Source of the DNA: Bacillus_BE sp042263505
Lineage (GTDB): Bacteria; Bacillota; Bacilli; Bacillales; Cytobacillaceae
NCBI RefSeq assembly: GCF_042263505.1
Contig: NZ_JBHKFI010000016.1
Span: forward strand, 1 to 64,000
DNA: 64,000 nt
Reading direction: 5' to 3'
Below, one piece after another: positions 63,038 through 64,000 of the stretch (positions are counted from its first letter, which is position 1; each line of letters begins with the position of its first letter). The notes below the pieces were generated by a model that was not told the origin of the DNA, ran no database searches, and saw nothing but the letters and a program-made list of their open reading frames with translations. A program made the translations under genes and the position numbers.

Positions 63038-64000
63038 GACATTCAATCCTTTCTTTATTTAGAATTGCCAAAAATTTCACTGCTGTTCTTTGGATTGAAG
63101 TAGTGGATGAGTGATTTGTTATTTTTCTCGATGTGGAATCATATAGATGGGAAAAAAGTGGGTCATCATGTTGCCACGTGCAGTATTGTTTAAGTTGCTT
63201 AAGCTGCATAATTGCTTTTTGATGAGGAATGGAATGTTTCTTGTTGAGTTCATAGATTGTAAGAGCCAACGCAACTTGAATTCCCGTGAGACCCGTCACA
63301 TATTTCTTTCGGTTAGCCATTTGTTTAGGGAATAAATGCAGCCATGATTCAAAAAATGCCAAAGAGATAGCCATTACTTCGTCAGGTGTATAGCTTCCAA
63401 AATTTGCGTTGCCTTTTTTGACTGTTAAATTCCCTTCGAATAAGGCTAACAAACATTTCCTCATAATTGTAAGTGAAGTAACAGCTGAGTTTTGGTATGT
63501 AAGTCGGGATAATTCTTGTTCAATTTCAAATTGATGTTCCAGTTGTTTTGCTACCTGTCTCGTTAATTCCGTATAGGTGTCTCGATGATCGTATTTCATA
63601 ATTAATCCTATATGTGCTTCTTTTCGCTCCGTATTAATGTCAGTAAACATCTGCTGTTCATCTTGTGTAGAGAGGTCCAAATATACTTGCATCGCTATCG
63701 GATATTCCTTCAACTTCTCAATGTAATCTTGAATGGTTCGCGCTTCGTTTATATTTCCAGCCTCTTCTGCCGTTTCTTTTTGTGATATCAAATGACTTAA
63801 AGCAGATGACAGTGCTGAGGCGCGATGTTGCCCATCTAAGATGTAAAGCTTGCTCCCTGGCTGTAGCTCCCAGCCATGTTCCGTCTTCTTAATGGCTCCC
63901 CTAGCCGAGAAAACAAATGGCGAAAAATAAAAATCAATGTTCTTTAAAGATTCTAATATAAATTGTCTTATTTCCACCCTTCTAATCGGGTCCAATTTGC
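63012..64000 (-). CDS. DGQHR/DndB-like protein, 5' end beyond window
   Basis: At least 328 codons, open to the window edge, so the start lies right of base 64000; the TTG at 63995 is only an internal codon. The canonical motif LYILDGQHRASALSSALSHL is present, then IAMQVYLDLSTQDEQQMFTDINTERKEAHIGLIMKYDHRD, typical of the DndB/DGQHR group. It ends overlapping the second gene by 26 bases. Upstream genes of the same operon are expected outside the window and would tell whether a dnd, ssp or other modification system is present. Confidence 0.82.
   Translation of the reverse strand, partial: KLDPIRRVEIRQFILESLKNIDFYFSPFVFSARGAIKKTEHGWELQPGSKLYILDGQHRASALSSALSHLISQKETAEEAGNINEARTIQDYIEKLKEYPIAMQVYLDLSTQDEQQMFTDINTERKEAHIGLIMKYDHRDTYTELTRQVAKQLEHQFEIEQELSRLTYQNSAVTSLTIMRKCLLALFEGNLTVKKGNANFGSYTPDEVMAISLAFFESWLHLFPKQMANRKKYVTGLTGIQVALALTIYELNKKHSIPHQKAIMQLKQLKQYCTWQHDDPLFSHLYDSTSRKITNHSSTTSIQRTAVKFLAILNKERIECHDHQRSIL

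Noticed and set aside
1..64000. CRISPR array, tRNA or rRNA genes
   Set aside because: No regularly spaced repeats, CCA-ended cloverleaf or rRNA-like sequence was found on either strand by eye.

Overview
The window looks like a chromosomal stretch of a low-GC, spore-forming member of the Bacillaceae (Bacillus sensu lato, perhaps Neobacillus-like; the genus is inference). The reasons are strong AGGAGG-type ribosome sites, many GTG/TTG starts, an intracellular subtilisin, a ComK homologue, a MutS2-like ATPase, OpuC-type osmolyte transport, and many single genes separated by intrinsic terminators. No rRNA, tRNA or CRISPR array was seen.

Layout. 1-320: tail of an IS256-type insertion sequence. 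346-8157 (minus): a complete N-acetylgalactosamine/galactosamine operon (GntR regulator, mannose-class PTS IIA/IIB/IIC/IID, AgaS, NagA-type deacetylase, LacC-type kinase, LacD-type aldolase) with a promoter at 8203-8232. 8443-17887: mixed genes (flavodoxin, membrane protein, RlmI-type methyltransferase, EamA exporter, MutS2-like protein, CoA-transferase, LytTR regulator). The MutS2-like gene sits behind what reads as a complete ribosome-controlled attenuator: promoter, 7-codon leader ORF, competing hairpins, terminator. 18071-22042: a beta-helix protein and a three-gene pilin-like operon. 22383-25262: MOSC protein, VanW lipoprotein, and two gene stumps joined by a deletion (3' end of a hemY-like gene, 5' end of a CHASE4 sensor gene).

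25500-33406 holds three copies of a highly structured repeat of about 330 bp, placed between ordinary genes (phasin-like, UbiB kinase, Nnr, DegV, arginase family, EamA, hemolysin III). 34179-34914 is a gene-free 736-bp element with about 26-bp terminal inverted repeats. 35044-38467 is a selenium block (permease, SelD, MnmH). 38513-44199 has a diguanylate cyclase, a hydroxyacyl-CoA dehydrogenase, a DUF2089/SHOCT-like trio and an intracellular subtilisin. 44363-49466 is a polyphosphate block: ppk, ppx and a zinc-ribbon/CHAD protein. 49803-53237 is an osmolyte ABC importer (ATPase-CBS plus fused permease/binding protein) facing a BusR-like GntR-TrkA_C regulator. 53888-54562 is a MarR gene broken by an in-frame TGA, with a clear operator upstream.

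55330-64000 is the most accessory part: a 1563-residue STAND-type NTPase resembling bacterial SAMD9-family proteins, a frameshifted and truncated IS4-family transposase, a comK homologue, and two overlapping DGQHR/DndB-like genes that run off the end of the window. This looks like the edge of a defence or mobile island. All alignments and foldings were done by eye, and family assignments rest on motif recognition rather than database searches.
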